Source: Synergistaceae bacterium UBA6101 (lineage in GTDB: Bacteria; Synergistota; Synergistia; Synergistales; Synergistaceae). Taken from it: a stretch of DNA of 57,903 nucleotides. The notes under the pieces are model-generated. The model saw nothing but the letters and a program-made list of their open reading frames with translations, had not been told where the DNA came from and made no database searches. Position numbers and translations under genes: made by a program. Shown here piece after piece: positions 42,954-52,568 of this stretch; within the stretch, counting starts at the first letter, position 1; every line of letters starts with the position of its first letter. The DNA lies in the NCBI GenBank assembly GCA_002428495.1, contig DIWR01000013.1:1-57903 (forward strand). The letters are read 5' to 3'.

Positions 42954-43457
42954 TCAGTCAGAAATAGCCGGTGGTTCTATTTCCACATCTACTGTGGTCT
43001 CTGTCTCTTCTTCAGGTGCAGGTTCAGGAGCCGGAGCCTGAGTCATTAAACCCGGGAGGGGCAGATAGACATCCGGCGCTTTTTCTGCAACTGCAGGGAT
43101 GGATATCATCAACGAAGAGATCTTTCCGAAATTGAAGTCCCTTTCCTCTGTTTTGATGACTTTGTCTGAATCCTCATCAACAATCTCTACTTTGATCGTG
43201 TGTTTTGGTCCGTTGACCTTTACCACGTCTCTCTCTTTGGCATAGAGCTCGATCGGTTTTGCGGCATCTCCGTTGACGGTTATCCTGACAAACTCTGCAG
43301 CTTCGTAAATTTGTCCGTTGATCTCGACTGTTTTGTTGTCCAGAAGGACTTCGTGTTCCTTACCGTAATAATAGAGGAAAAAACCAATAACGATCAGGAG
43401 AGATAAGAGGACAAGCCTTATCACAAGTCTCTTTTTATTGACAGATCCGTTGTTCAT
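42954..43457 (-). CDS. Membrane-anchored protein of unknown function at the end of the ABC operon
   Basis: A 167-residue protein with one N-terminal membrane helix (LVIRLVLLSLLIVIGFFLYY, about residues 10-29), an extracytoplasmic beta-rich domain (LLDNKTVEINGQIYEAAEFV, then HTIKVEIVDEDSD), and a proline- and glutamate-rich tail (APAPEPAPEEETETT). I recall similar proteins (DUF6672-like) beside this type of ABC permease, but cannot verify that here. It starts 3 bp after the permease stop, so it is the last gene of the transporter operon. It may help dock or stabilise the permease outside the membrane. Confidence 0.7.
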   Translation of the reverse strand: MNNGSVNKKRLVIRLVLLSLLIVIGFFLYYYGKEHEVLLDNKTVEINGQIYEAAEFVRITVNGDAAKPIELYAKERDVVKVNGPKHTIKVEIVDEDSDKVIKTEERDFNFGKISSLMISIPAVAEKAPDVYLPLPGLMTQAPAPEPAPEEETETTVDVEIEPPAISD

Positions 43458-43460
43458 TGC

Positions 43461-44567
43461 CTATTCCTCCCCCCTCAGGCTTCTGCGTGCCTCTGCCTTG
43501 GCTCTCATCCTTCTCCATGCGTGGAGGACGAGCGCAAGGGCAATTATGCCGTATGAGACGAAGACCCTGAAGTATTCACCGAGCTGTGCCTGTCCGATAA
43601 GTTCCTTGCCTGCCATGGGGGAGACGACAAACATCAGGTGGAAAAGGACGACTCCGACGAATACGTTCGTTATAGTCGCTCTGCTTACAGAGGCTCCGCC
43701 TATGAGGATGGCTGCTATGGCGAACATCCCTGCCTGCTCATGGCTGTTGTATGTGTTCATCGTACCGATGTTCTGCAGGAATATTATCTGTCCGTAACAT
43801 GCAAGGATCGTAGATATGAGTATCGCTATTATCCTTGTACGTTCGACCGGGATACCTGCTTCCTCGGCAACTTTCATATCCTGTCCCAGGGCCCTCATGT
43901 CCTGTCCCAGCTTAGTCTTTCTGAACCAGATTATCAGGATACAGAAAAAACCTATAAGTATGAAGGTGGCGACCGGAACATCTATGTTGTTGAAAATTTT
44001 AAGAGGTATCAGGTTGTCAAGTACATGCCTTACGCCTGTGAGGTTTATCGCGTTCCTGATCCCATATCCTCTGGAAAGTACCAGCTGCGGGTTGCTGATC
44101 GGAATGAGCCTTCCCATAGTGTAAAGCACTATCAGCTGATATACTCCGTTGATAAAGAATCCCAGAATGTATGATGTGACCATTTCCCTGCCTTTGGCCC
44201 TGTTGAGGACCGCTCCGCAGATGTAGCCCAGGACGATCGCAATGGGAGTTCCTATCAGCCCGGCCAGCATCATTCCGTAAACACCGGTCACTGCCCAGTC
44301 TGTTACGAAGATAAGCCCTATCTGCCCTGCCATCGCTCCCAGGACCATACCAAAGTTGAGTCCCATCCCCGCAAGTATCGGGATAAGAAGAGAAAGCACA
44401 AGGAATGAATTTCTTGCCAGCCTTGTAAGCATCTCCTGTATCAGATAGTTTGCAGAGAAGCCCGAGATAGGTATCGCTATGGCGGAAAGGCCGATAAAGA
44501 TTATGGGGACTGCGTTGTTGGCCAGTATGTTTTTGAGGCTCATCGAGCCTTTGTTTTTGTCCGCCAT
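43461..44567 (-). CDS. ABC transporter permease (BPD_transp_2 family), second subunit
   Basis: A 368-residue inner-membrane permease with 8-10 hydrophobic helices, of the branched/sugar-type permease family (as in RbsC, BmpD-type and LivH/M relatives). Recognisable segments are LIPILAGMGLNFGMVLGAMA and AILIGGASVSRATITNVFVG; the latter is the loop that touches the ATPase. Its ATG overlaps the stop of the first permease by one base (TAATG). The two permeases form the channel of the importer with the dual ATPase and a DUF3798 binding protein. Confidence 0.9.
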   Translation of the reverse strand: MADKNKGSMSLKNILANNAVPIIFIGLSAIAIPISGFSANYLIQEMLTRLARNSFLVLSLLIPILAGMGLNFGMVLGAMAGQIGLIFVTDWAVTGVYGMMLAGLIGTPIAIVLGYICGAVLNRAKGREMVTSYILGFFINGVYQLIVLYTMGRLIPISNPQLVLSRGYGIRNAINLTGVRHVLDNLIPLKIFNNIDVPVATFILIGFFCILIIWFRKTKLGQDMRALGQDMKVAEEAGIPVERTRIIAILISTILACYGQIIFLQNIGTMNTYNSHEQAGMFAIAAILIGGASVSRATITNVFVGVVLFHLMFVVSPMAGKELIGQAQLGEYFRVFVSYGIIALALVLHAWRRMRAKAEARRSLRGEE

Positions 44568-45613
44568 TATCTCTTCACCATCACTTTCCTGGTAAGGGCA
44601 TAGAGGATCATTCCGTTGCTGACGATGATCCTGATAACTTCAGACATGTCAGTCTGCATAACGCTGTTTATTACGGAAGGCGTCATTGTAAGGATCCCCT
44701 GGAAGAGGAAGGTCCCTACCACTACGTTGACCATGGAGGCTTTGTTTACCGAAGCGCCTCCGAGGAGTATCGCAGCTACCGCAGGAAAAGCCATGTAAAA
44801 GGGACCCATGTAGAGCTGTACAAATCCAAAGCTCTGTTCGTATACAAGTATTCCGATGGCACCCAGTACTGTTGAAAGTATTACTGAGATGGTCCTCATT
44901 TTATCCACGTTGATACCGGAAGCCCTTGCAAATTCAGGGTTGGAACCTACTGCTGTGACAGCAGTACCAGTCTTTGTACGGAAAAATCCCCATACGAGGA
45001 ATATCATAAGTGCAAAGAAAATATACATCCCTATGGGCAGATAGAAGAATTCCCCTATCCTGATGTTGAGATGTTTGCTGAGCGCGCTGAACCAGAAGCC
45101 TTCAACGCTTATCGTAGTCCTGAGCCCCGAACCTCCATAACCCCATATCATAGTCGGACTGGTGTAAGGGAGGAGAAGCCATGCCATGCACATCAAAGCG
45201 ACTGATGAGAATCCTACGTATGTAGCGATCATCATCTCATCACCCTTGACCCTGTTGAGAAGCTGGCCGTACATCCATCCGAAGACTACTGCCAGCGGGA
45301 CGGCTATGACCATTGCGATCAGGAATCCTATGCTGCCCTGGATCCCTATCTGGATAGACGTTACGGCTCCGAGGAGCCCTGCTATTATCCCAAGAGGGAG
45401 GCCGAAGTTGAGTCCGCACCCGGACTGGATCATGGGTACCATCGCAAGTACAAGCACTCCGTTCATCCCAACTCGAACGAGCGTGTCTGAAAGCGAAGCG
45501 TCCAGACGAACTCCCACCATGGGCGCCGCTATAAAGAGTGAGAGGAGGAAGAGCCCTATTATTATCCTGGGCCATCCGGCATTTTCAATAAAAGCCTGAA
45601 GTTTTTCTTTCAT
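44567..45613 (-). CDS. ABC transporter permease (BPD_transp_2 family), first subunit
   Basis: A permease of about 348 residues, paralogous to its downstream neighbour (MIQSGCGLNFGLPLGIIAGL and AAILLGGASVNKASMVNVVV parallel the other subunit). The frame is open from a GTG at 45628, overlapping the ATPase gene by 10 nt. The ATG at 45613 has AGGTGA about 5 nt upstream and lies just after the ATPase stop, so it is preferred. It has about 8-10 membrane helices. It should form a heterodimer with the second permease. Confidence 0.9.
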   Translation of the reverse strand: MKEKLQAFIENAGWPRIIIGLFLLSLFIAAPMVGVRLDASLSDTLVRVGMNGVLVLAMVPMIQSGCGLNFGLPLGIIAGLLGAVTSIQIGIQGSIGFLIAMVIAVPLAVVFGWMYGQLLNRVKGDEMMIATYVGFSSVALMCMAWLLLPYTSPTMIWGYGGSGLRTTISVEGFWFSALSKHLNIRIGEFFYLPIGMYIFFALMIFLVWGFFRTKTGTAVTAVGSNPEFARASGINVDKMRTISVILSTVLGAIGILVYEQSFGFVQLYMGPFYMAFPAVAAILLGGASVNKASMVNVVVGTFLFQGILTMTPSVINSVMQTDMSEVIRIIVSNGMILYALTRKVMVKR

Positions 45614-45618
45614 CCTTA

Positions 45619-47247
45619 TCACCTGCACCTCTCTGCCAATATTTCGTCAGGGCTTCTTTCGACAACATGCCCGAGCATCAGGAGCCCGAATTCTTCAGCC
45701 GGCGACTTGGCCGGCAATATGCCCGAAACCCTGCCCTCGTTGATTATTGCGACCCTGTCGCATATCGATCTGAGTTCTTCCAGTTCCGAAGATGTCATAA
45801 TTATTGTAGTCCCGGTCTCTTCGTTGACTCTGCGAAGAGTGTCTAAAACCAGTTTTTTTGCCCCTACATCAATTCCCCTTGTCGGTTCTGAGACAAAGAG
45901 TATCTCCGGTGCAACGGCAAAGGCCTTTGCAAGGCACACCTTCTGCTGGTTGCCTCCGGAGAGCTCCACGGCTCTCTGTTTGGGCCCCGTGCAGCGGATC
46001 TCAAGAGCTTTGATGTAGTCTTCCGTACATTTTGTTACAGCTTTGTCGTCACGCCATTTGATCAGACCGCCAAGCAGGTGTGAAATGAACTTTTCCTGGA
46101 CCTGCATGGCTGTGAAGGTGATGTTCCAGTCTATCCCCTCTTCAAGAAGAAGCCCCACTCCTCGCCTGTCTTCAGATACGAATGCCATGCCTTCCATCAG
46201 GGAACTGCTCGGGTCGTTGAGTTTTATTTCCTTACCCCTTACAAAGACCTTTCCGCCGGAAACATAAAGTCCCATTATTCCGTTGGAAATGCCGACCTTG
46301 CCCTGTCCGGCAAGTCCCCCAAGACCGAATATCTCACCCTGACGGACTTCTATGGAAACATCCCTTACTGTCTCTCCCGGCATGTCTACCCAGAGGTTTT
46401 GGGTTCTCAGGATTACTTCTCCGAACTTTCTCTCTTTTTCTTGGGCCGCATCTGCTGCTCCGGATATCTGTCTTCCTACCATCCAGCTGGCGATCTGCCT
46501 CACATTGGTCTCTCCTGTTTTTGCCTCCTGGATGACCCTGCCGTCCCTCAGCACTACCAGTTTGTCGCAGAGATCAATGATCTCCTGAAGCCTGTGGGAT
46601 ATGAATATGATCGAAATGCCCTGGCAGGCCAGCTTTTTCAACGCCTCGATCAGCACCTGGGCCTCGGATTCAGCAAGTACGGCTGTAGGCTCGTCCAAAA
46701 CCAGAAGTTTTGTCTTCTTTCTGTCGATCTCACGGGCTATCTCTGTAAACTGCTTGTGGCCGACAGGCATTTCGCTTATCAATGTATCCGGTGCCAGAGA
46801 GACGCCTAGGGTATCGATAGCCTTGACTGCCCTTCTGTTCATGTCCGTCCTGTCGAGGGTCTTGAACCTGTCCCCGAAGACCTCCACCAGCGGGTTGTAT
46901 TTCATGGACTCCCTGTTGAGAAGGATATTCTCGGTGGCAGTAAAGCCGGGGATCAGTGAGAATTCCTGGTGGACCATCCCTATACCGGCTTCAAGCGCAT
47001 CGAATGGGTCTTTGAATGATTTTTCTTCCCCGTCGATGATTATCCTTCCTTCGTAACCTCCGGTCTCCTCAATGACAGACATCCCGAAGAGGATATTCAT
47101 AAGGGTGGACTTTCCGGCTCCGTTTTCACCTACAAGCCCAAGTATCTCGCCCGGCATCAGCGAAAAGCTGACGTCAGCGAGGACTCTGTTTCCGAAGTAC
47201 TCCTTGCCGATATTCTCCATCTTAAGGAGAGGCACTCCTTCGGGCAT
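45619..47247 (-). CDS. Dual-domain ABC transporter ATP-binding protein (sugar/nucleoside type)
   Basis: An ATPase of about 542 residues with two nucleotide-binding domains, as in RbsA/MglA/BmpB-type importers. The first has an intact Walker A (GENGAGKSTLMN) and LLVLDEPTAVL. The second has the usual degenerate P-loop (GLAGQGKVGI) but a good signature (LSGGNQQKVCLAKA) and ILFVSEPTRGID. A GTG at 47256 opens the frame; the ATG at 47247 with AGAGG 8 nt away is a better start. It powers the two permeases. It lies 255 bp downstream of the binding-protein gene, with a hairpin between. Confidence 0.92.
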   Translation of the reverse strand: MPEGVPLLKMENIGKEYFGNRVLADVSFSLMPGEILGLVGENGAGKSTLMNILFGMSVIEETGGYEGRIIIDGEEKSFKDPFDALEAGIGMVHQEFSLIPGFTATENILLNRESMKYNPLVEVFGDRFKTLDRTDMNRRAVKAIDTLGVSLAPDTLISEMPVGHKQFTEIAREIDRKKTKLLVLDEPTAVLAESEAQVLIEALKKLACQGISIIFISHRLQEIIDLCDKLVVLRDGRVIQEAKTGETNVRQIASWMVGRQISGAADAAQEKERKFGEVILRTQNLWVDMPGETVRDVSIEVRQGEIFGLGGLAGQGKVGISNGIMGLYVSGGKVFVRGKEIKLNDPSSSLMEGMAFVSEDRRGVGLLLEEGIDWNITFTAMQVQEKFISHLLGGLIKWRDDKAVTKCTEDYIKALEIRCTGPKQRAVELSGGNQQKVCLAKAFAVAPEILFVSEPTRGIDVGAKKLVLDTLRRVNEETGTTIIMTSSELEELRSICDRVAIINEGRVSGILPAKSPAEEFGLLMLGHVVERSPDEILAERCR

Positions 47248-47420
47248 CCGCTTCACCTCTTTTTCTTAATACTAAATAAACATTCGCTTATATATATAAC
47301 AGAAAAAACATATTCCAACAACAATACAAAAGAAAGCCGACTATAAATGCCTCACATCATCAACACCATAATATTATACACTTATTAATACCATTTTTTA
47401 TCAAGGTATTCGGACCGATA

Positions 47421-47470
47421 AAACAGGCCGGGTAAGCCTTTTGTAATAAAAGGCAATATCCGGCCCGAAC
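47421..47470 (-). terminator. Attenuator-like hairpin between binding-protein and ATPase genes
   Basis: On the minus strand GGCCGG/CCGGCC encloses GCCTTTT/AAAAGGC and is followed by TGTTTTAT. Partial termination here would give more binding protein than membrane components, a common pattern in ABC importer operons. Confidence 0.6.
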
Positions 47471-47501
47471 ATTTAATATCACATTACCTCTTTTATCCGT
47501 C

Positions 47502-48695
47502 CTACTTCATTGTCAGATACTTTTCGGGGACCTTTACCTCTGTAACTTTCATGTATCCCTTGCCAAAAACATAAGTGTCTTCGTAGACAAGCGTGAACTT
47601 TTTATTTTTTACGCCCTTTGCGACATCAAAGTAAGATGCTCCGTTCCATGCGGCTCCAGGAGTGAACTTATCGTAGCACTTCCAGAGGTCTTTAAGGTTA
47701 TACAGCTTAGCCTTGCCCTCGACTATCCTTTTGCCGTACTCCGCAAGAGCACAGGTTGTGCTCCATCCGTATGAGTATGGCCATGTTCCCATCCTGCCCT
47801 TGCCGCCTGCCTTGATGACTGCGGCTTCAACCTTTTTAACTATTGCAGGCCAGTTGCCTGCCTCTTTAGATAGGTCTATCCCGAAAGCCCCCGGATAGCC
47901 CATGAGCGGTGACGGCAGGTCAGGCTCGACAAATATCGCTCCGTACTTTGCGACCTGCTTGAGCAGGGGTTCCGTCTGAGCGTCGTTTGTGCAGAAAAAA
48001 GCCGTGTCCTTGCCGTATTTGTTCACCCATGCAGGTGTCTTTTCAAGAATGAACTGCTGTGCGCCTGCTACACCTACGTCGCTGGTCGGATCCGGAGCGC
48101 TCTCGAATGCAAATTTCATGCCGAGATCTTTGCATGCCTGCTCCATAATGGCACGGCGCCTTGAAAGGAGCTCATAGCTCATATGGCGGGGGAAGGAAAT
48201 GTGTACGAAAGTCTTGGCCCCGAGTTTCTTTGCTGTGTTTATTATGAGATAGCCGCGCATTATATTGTCGACACCTATGGCAAAATCTGCTGTGCTGGTT
48301 ATCACTGCCGGGTCTTCCTGGGGCTCACCTGCGAAGCATAGAACGTCAGGACGTTTCTCCTTGACTCTGCGGAATGCTTCTGTTGTTCCCGGGATCGCGT
48401 CATCGACTACTATGACCTTGACCTTCGGGTCGTCTGAAAGCCCAACTATCTGGGAGATGGTGGTCTCCATTTCGGACATGAAATTATCAGGCATTGTGAC
48501 GTGGCGGATCATTCCGCCTGAGGCCGCGTCACCGTACTCCTGAATAAGCCTTTCGGCCCCGCGGTATGTATCCTCCGCCTGAGAAACTGTCAGTGTCGCC
48601 ACACCTATGTGGAAAGGGGCCGCAGCAAAGGCAGAACCGCAAAAGACAAGGGCCAGGACAAGCGCAACTGTAAAACAGACCGCATGTTTCTTCAT
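47502..48695 (-). CDS. DUF3798 ABC-type substrate-binding protein, secreted
   Basis: A protein of about 397 residues with a Sec signal peptide (KKHAVCFTVALVLALVFCGS, cleavage after AFA) and a periplasmic-binding-protein-like fold of the DUF3798 type. The mature part begins FHIGVATLTVSQAEDTYRGA and has SFPRHMSYELLSRRRAIMEQ and PDPTSDVGVAGAQQFILEKT, both nearly identical in the second copy at 51258. The ligand is unknown. The frame opens at a TTG at 48698, but the next ATG (48695) is 8 nt from GGAGG and is preferred. It heads the operon for the ATPase and two permeases. Confidence 0.9.
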   Translation of the reverse strand: MKKHAVCFTVALVLALVFCGSAFAAAPFHIGVATLTVSQAEDTYRGAERLIQEYGDAASGGMIRHVTMPDNFMSEMETTISQIVGLSDDPKVKVIVVDDAIPGTTEAFRRVKEKRPDVLCFAGEPQEDPAVITSTADFAIGVDNIMRGYLIINTAKKLGAKTFVHISFPRHMSYELLSRRRAIMEQACKDLGMKFAFESAPDPTSDVGVAGAQQFILEKTPAWVNKYGKDTAFFCTNDAQTEPLLKQVAKYGAIFVEPDLPSPLMGYPGAFGIDLSKEAGNWPAIVKKVEAAVIKAGGKGRMGTWPYSYGWSTTCALAEYGKRIVEGKAKLYNLKDLWKCYDKFTPGAAWNGASYFDVAKGVKNKKFTLVYEDTYVFGKGYMKVTEVKVPEKYLTMK

Positions 48696-48807
48696 CAAGT
48701 ACTCCTCCTGTAATATTTGGGAATGGGAGTTTTCTGATCAGAAAGCTCCTTTAGAACGGATGCAGTATCACTATAAAAAACTGAACCGAAGATGCTGCAC
48801 AGTATAA

Positions 48808-48836
48808 ATAGTATTCCCGAAATGCCAATTAGTCAA
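48808..48836 (-). promoter_or_regulatory. Predicted promoter of the DUF3798 ABC operon
   Basis: On the minus strand TTGACT (48836-48831), a 17-bp spacer and TACTAT (48813-48808). The predicted start leaves about 105 nt of leader. Confidence 0.5.
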
Positions 48837-49094
48837 TTTGGACTGATCAGTTCCAAACACACTTTTTTGATCCGACGGTCCTCAGGGAAACCTTTCCCCG
48901 GCTTGATTCTATTCAGCCATTTCTTTGCATTTTTGCCTTTTAGGTCATGATATCAGACGTCTCTTTTCTTTATAGATATTAAGATCACCTGGTAGTATGA
49001 TAATGGCGGACCTTGATAAAAACATGGCCAGGCTATGCATGATTTACAAAGATCCGCAAAGCAAACTATTTTATGAGATTTCGGAGGGATAAAT

Positions 49095-50204
49095 TTGATC
49101 AGAGAAAACAGGTTGAAAAAACTGGCGGATGAATTGAGATCCTGGGGTTTCGACGGCATATACCTTGGTCCTTCGACTGACCTGGAGTATATAAGCGGCC
49201 TTGATACCCACCCGGACGAAAGAGTCCGGGGGCTGATGGTATCGAAAGATGCCGCATGCTTTGCGATGACTCCGCTGCTTTACAAAGAAGAGATCCGAAA
49301 TGCTTTCGGAGATGTTCCTTTCTACGCAGAATGGAACGACCATGAAGGATTTACAGACGCGTTCAGGCTGGGCTGCGAGAAACTGGGACTTGTCGGAAAA
49401 AAGATAGCATTCAACGACGGAGTGCGGGCCGTTGATATGCTGGCGATAAGAGATTCGATGCATATCCAGCTTTGCAACGGCTCAAAAATGCTGGACCCGC
49501 TTCGCTCATGCAAGGATGAAGAAGAACTTGATCTTATGAGAGAAGCATCCGGGATGGTCGATCAGGTCGTTTACAAGCTCATCGACTTCATACGACCCGG
49601 AATGACAGAGAGGGAGATAATAAAGAAGATACCGGAGTTTTTTGAAGAGGCCGGATGCTACGAGATGTCTTTCAGCCCGATAGTCGCAAGCGGACCAAAC
49701 GGTTCTATGCCACACTACTCAGGAGATAAAAGGGTGATCGAAAAAAATGACATCATCATCCTTGACCTCGGCGGAAGGCACAATGGATATTGCTCAGACA
49801 CTACCAGGACACTTTTTGTAGGGACTCCTACTGATGAACAGAAAAAAGTATACGAAACAGTCAGAAGGGCGCAGGCAGCAGGAGAAGCGGCTGTGAGGCC
49901 GGGAGCGACAGGGCAGGATGTAGACAGGGCGGCAAGAAAGGTCATAGCCGACGCAGGATATGGAGACTTTTTCTTCAACAGGGTCGGGCATGGCATAGGA
50001 CTGGCTGTTCACGAATCACCTTTTATCATTGAGGGGAATGACAAGCCGCTTGAACCTGGAAATATATTCAGCGTCGAACCGGGGATATACCTACCGGGCA
50101 AATTCGGAGTAAGAATAGAAAACCTGGTCGCAGTAAGGCCTGACGGCACAGGTGAGGTGCTCAACCATTCACCGCGCGAACTTACCGCAGTTAAAAACGG
50201 CTGA
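49095..50204 (+). CDS. M24-family metallopeptidase (Xaa-Pro peptidase-like)
   Basis: A 369-residue peptidase with a creatinase-type N-terminal domain (residues 1-130) and the M24 catalytic pita-bread domain. Metal ligands appear in order: DLGGRHNGYCSDTTR (two Asp), GHGIGLAVHESPF (His), and EPGIYLPGKFGVRIEN (two Glu). It probably trims N-terminal residues before proline or cleaves Xaa-Pro dipeptides in the cytoplasm. The start is a TTG at 49095 with GGAGGG 6 nt upstream. It is followed 16 bp later by a dehydrogenase and then a DUF3798 binding protein, which hints at peptide or amino-acid derivative use. Confidence 0.92.
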   Translation: MIRENRLKKLADELRSWGFDGIYLGPSTDLEYISGLDTHPDERVRGLMVSKDAACFAMTPLLYKEEIRNAFGDVPFYAEWNDHEGFTDAFRLGCEKLGLVGKKIAFNDGVRAVDMLAIRDSMHIQLCNGSKMLDPLRSCKDEEELDLMREASGMVDQVVYKLIDFIRPGMTEREIIKKIPEFFEEAGCYEMSFSPIVASGPNGSMPHYSGDKRVIEKNDIIILDLGGRHNGYCSDTTRTLFVGTPTDEQKKVYETVRRAQAAGEAAVRPGATGQDVDRAARKVIADAGYGDFFFNRVGHGIGLAVHESPFIIEGNDKPLEPGNIFSVEPGIYLPGKFGVRIENLVAVRPDGTGEVLNHSPRELTAVKNG

Positions 50205-50220
50205 AAGAAAGGATGATCCA

Positions 50221-51102
50221 ATGAGCGGCAAGAACATTGTGGGTTTTATCGGCACCGGAGTGATGGGTTCAAGCATGGCAGGGCATCTTCTCTCCGGTGG
50301 AAATGAAGTCCACGTATACAACAGGACAAAAAGCAAAGCCGAAAAGCTTATACAAGCGGGGGCAGTCTGGGAGGACTCGCTGTCAGAGCTGGCCTCCAAA
50401 TGCAGCATTGTATTCACAATTGTTGGCTATCCTAAGGATGTAGAGTATATCTACCTGGGCAAAAACGGACTTATCGAGTCGGCGGCAAAAGGCTCCCTCC
50501 TGGTTGACATGACAACATCAAGCCCCAAACTGGCAGGCAGGATATGGGAGACCGCCAGGTCTAAAGGAATATCCGTCCTTGATGCGCCTGTGACCGGAGG
50601 CGACAGAGGGGCAAGGGAAGCAAAACTGACGATCCTGGTCGGCGGAGAGAAGGAGGACTTTGAACGTGCCCTCCCCTACTTTAGGCTGATGGGGACAAAC
50701 ATAAGGCACATGGGCAAGGCAGGATGCGGACAGTACACAAAACTGGTCAACCAGATAACACTGGCTGGAACTATGACAGGAATGTGCGAAGGGCTTGCTT
50801 TCGCAAAGAGATGCGGTCTTGACCAGAAAAAAGTGTTTGAAGCGATATCAGGAGGAGCCGCAGGGAGCTGGAGCCTTACAAATTACGGTCCCCGAATACT
50901 GGACGGGGATTTCGATCCCGGCTTTTTTGTAAAACACTACATCAAAGACATGAAGCTGGCCGAGGAGTCAGCAGATGAGATCGGGCTTGATCTGCCGGCT
51001 CTCTCTCTGACAAGGGAACTTTATGAGGAAATATCGGAAGGGGGACTGGGTGAGGCAGGGACTCAATCATTATATTGTCTCTATGATCCGGAGGAAGAAT
51101 AA
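50221..51102 (+). CDS. NAD(P)-dependent beta-hydroxyacid dehydrogenase family protein
   Basis: A 293-residue enzyme of the 3-hydroxyisobutyrate/tartronate-semialdehyde reductase family. The Rossmann motif GFIGTGVMGSSMAGHL starts near residue 8. The substrate signature DAPVTGGDRGAREAKL is near 120 and the catalytic lysine lies in GCGQYTKLVNQ near 170. It reduces or oxidises a beta-hydroxyacid; the exact substrate is not predictable. An open frame runs upstream into the peptidase gene, but the ATG at 50221 has AAAGGATG at good spacing. It is probably co-transcribed with the M24 peptidase. Confidence 0.92.
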   Translation: MSGKNIVGFIGTGVMGSSMAGHLLSGGNEVHVYNRTKSKAEKLIQAGAVWEDSLSELASKCSIVFTIVGYPKDVEYIYLGKNGLIESAAKGSLLVDMTTSSPKLAGRIWETARSKGISVLDAPVTGGDRGAREAKLTILVGGEKEDFERALPYFRLMGTNIRHMGKAGCGQYTKLVNQITLAGTMTGMCEGLAFAKRCGLDQKKVFEAISGGAAGSWSLTNYGPRILDGDFDPGFFVKHYIKDMKLAEESADEIGLDLPALSLTRELYEEISEGGLGEAGTQSLYCLYDPEEE

Positions 51103-51122
51103 TAAGCTGAAGAGGTGATCAA

Positions 51123-51151
51123 TTGACATAGACGTGAACTGATTATAGAAT
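51123..51151 (+). promoter_or_regulatory. Strong predicted promoter of the second DUF3798 gene
   Basis: TTGACA (51123-51128), a 17-bp spacer and TAGAAT (51146-51151), giving a leader of about 100 nt before the ATG at 51258. Confidence 0.65.
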
Positions 51152-51257
51152 TTGGTTTATAGAGTTCAGCAAGCTCTGAGACAAAAGCGCTTAACATTTT
51201 TAGTGCGGCAACAAAAAATACTTTTTATATTCAACTAATTTTAAGGAGGATGAGTTC

Positions 51258-52511
51258 ATGTCAAAGAAAACTATGATGATCATCGGCGCGATAGCTGTAC
51301 TGGTCCTGGGCTTCTTTATGGTCCAGTCTGCCAACAAACCGGCAGAACAGGCAGCACAGGAAGAAGCTAAAGCCCCAGAAAAAGCAGCCTTCCACATCGG
51401 TATCGTAACAGGTACAGTCTCTCAGAGCGAAGATGACCTTCGCGGAGCGGAACTTGCGATCCAGAAGTATGGCGACGTTTCAACAGGCGGAATGGTCAAG
51501 CATCTTACCTACCCCGACAACTTTATGTCTGAGATGGAAACGACCATTGCACAGATAGCAGGACTTGCTGATGATCCTGACATGAAGGTAGTAGTAGTCA
51601 ACCAGGCGATCCCTGGGACCGCTGAAGGTTTCCGCCGCATCAAGGAAAAACGCCCTGACATCCTCTGCTTTGCCGGTGAAGCACACGAAGACCCCAACGT
51701 CATCTCATCGGTCGCAGACCTTACGATCAACGCAGACTTTGTCTCACGCGGCTATCTTATCATCCACACAGCAAAAGAACTCGGATGCGACACTTTTGTC
51801 CATATCTCCTTCCCCCGTCACATGAGCTACGAAACACTCGGAAGGCGCCGCCTCATCATGGAACAGGCCTGCAAAGACCTTGGCATGAAGTTTGTATTTG
51901 AGACAGCTCCCGATCCGACCAGCGACGTAGGCGTAGCAGGCGCACAGCAGTTCATTCTTGAAAAGACACCTGCATGGGTGAACAAATACGGGAAAAACAC
52001 CGCGTTCTTCTGCACGAACGACGCTCATACAGAACCTCTTCTAAAGCAACTTGCAAAGTACGGCGGATTCTTTATCGAAGCTGACCTTCCCTCACCCCTT
52101 ATGGGTTATCCGGGAGCATTCGGGATAGACCTCGCCGCTGAAGCAGGAAACTGGCCGGTCATTCTCGAAAAGGTCGAAAAGGCGGTTTCTGACGCAGGCG
52201 CAGCCGGCCGCATGGGTACATGGGCATTCTCTTACGGCTACACCAACAGCGCAGCCCTTGCTGAATTCGGCAAGAGGATAGTTGAAGGAACAGCCAAGCT
52301 TGACAGCAAAGATGACCTGATGGCTTGCTACGCTGAGTACACGCCGGGAGCTAAATGGAACGGCGGCTACTACACCGACCTCGGGACAGGAGTAACAAGC
52401 AAAAACCATCTACTTGTCTATCAGGATACATACATATTTGGCAAAGGATTCATGAACGCCGCATCTGTTGAGGTTCCTGAGAAGTACTCGAAGATAAAGA
52501 TGACCAAATAA
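51258..52511 (+). CDS. Second DUF3798 substrate-binding protein, membrane-anchored
   Basis: A 417-residue paralogue of the protein encoded at 47502-48695, with the same core blocks (SFPRHMSYETLGRRRLIMEQ, PDPTSDVGVAGAQQFILEKT, ADLPSPLMGYPGAFGIDL). Its N-terminus differs: one hydrophobic helix (MMIIGAIAVLVLGFFMV) without a clear cleavage site, then a charged linker (KPAEQAAQEEAKAPEKA), so it may stay anchored. TAAGGAGG lies 10 nt before the ATG. It has its own strong promoter and terminator and no permease of its own. It may feed the importer at 43-47 kb with another ligand or act as a sensor. Confidence 0.9.
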   Translation: MSKKTMMIIGAIAVLVLGFFMVQSANKPAEQAAQEEAKAPEKAAFHIGIVTGTVSQSEDDLRGAELAIQKYGDVSTGGMVKHLTYPDNFMSEMETTIAQIAGLADDPDMKVVVVNQAIPGTAEGFRRIKEKRPDILCFAGEAHEDPNVISSVADLTINADFVSRGYLIIHTAKELGCDTFVHISFPRHMSYETLGRRRLIMEQACKDLGMKFVFETAPDPTSDVGVAGAQQFILEKTPAWVNKYGKNTAFFCTNDAHTEPLLKQLAKYGGFFIEADLPSPLMGYPGAFGIDLAAEAGNWPVILEKVEKAVSDAGAAGRMGTWAFSYGYTNSAALAEFGKRIVEGTAKLDSKDDLMACYAEYTPGAKWNGGYYTDLGTGVTSKNHLLVYQDTYIFGKGFMNAASVEVPEKYSKIKMTK

Positions 52512-52528
52512 CCAAGCTGAACTGATAA

Positions 52529-52554
52529 AAGGAGCCCTTCGGGGCTCTTTTTTT
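52529..52554 (+). terminator. Rho-independent terminator after the second DUF3798 gene
   Basis: GAGCCC ttcg GGGCTC followed by seven T. It insulates the translation cluster downstream. Confidence 0.9.
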
Positions 52555-52568
52555 ATGTGATGTCATGC

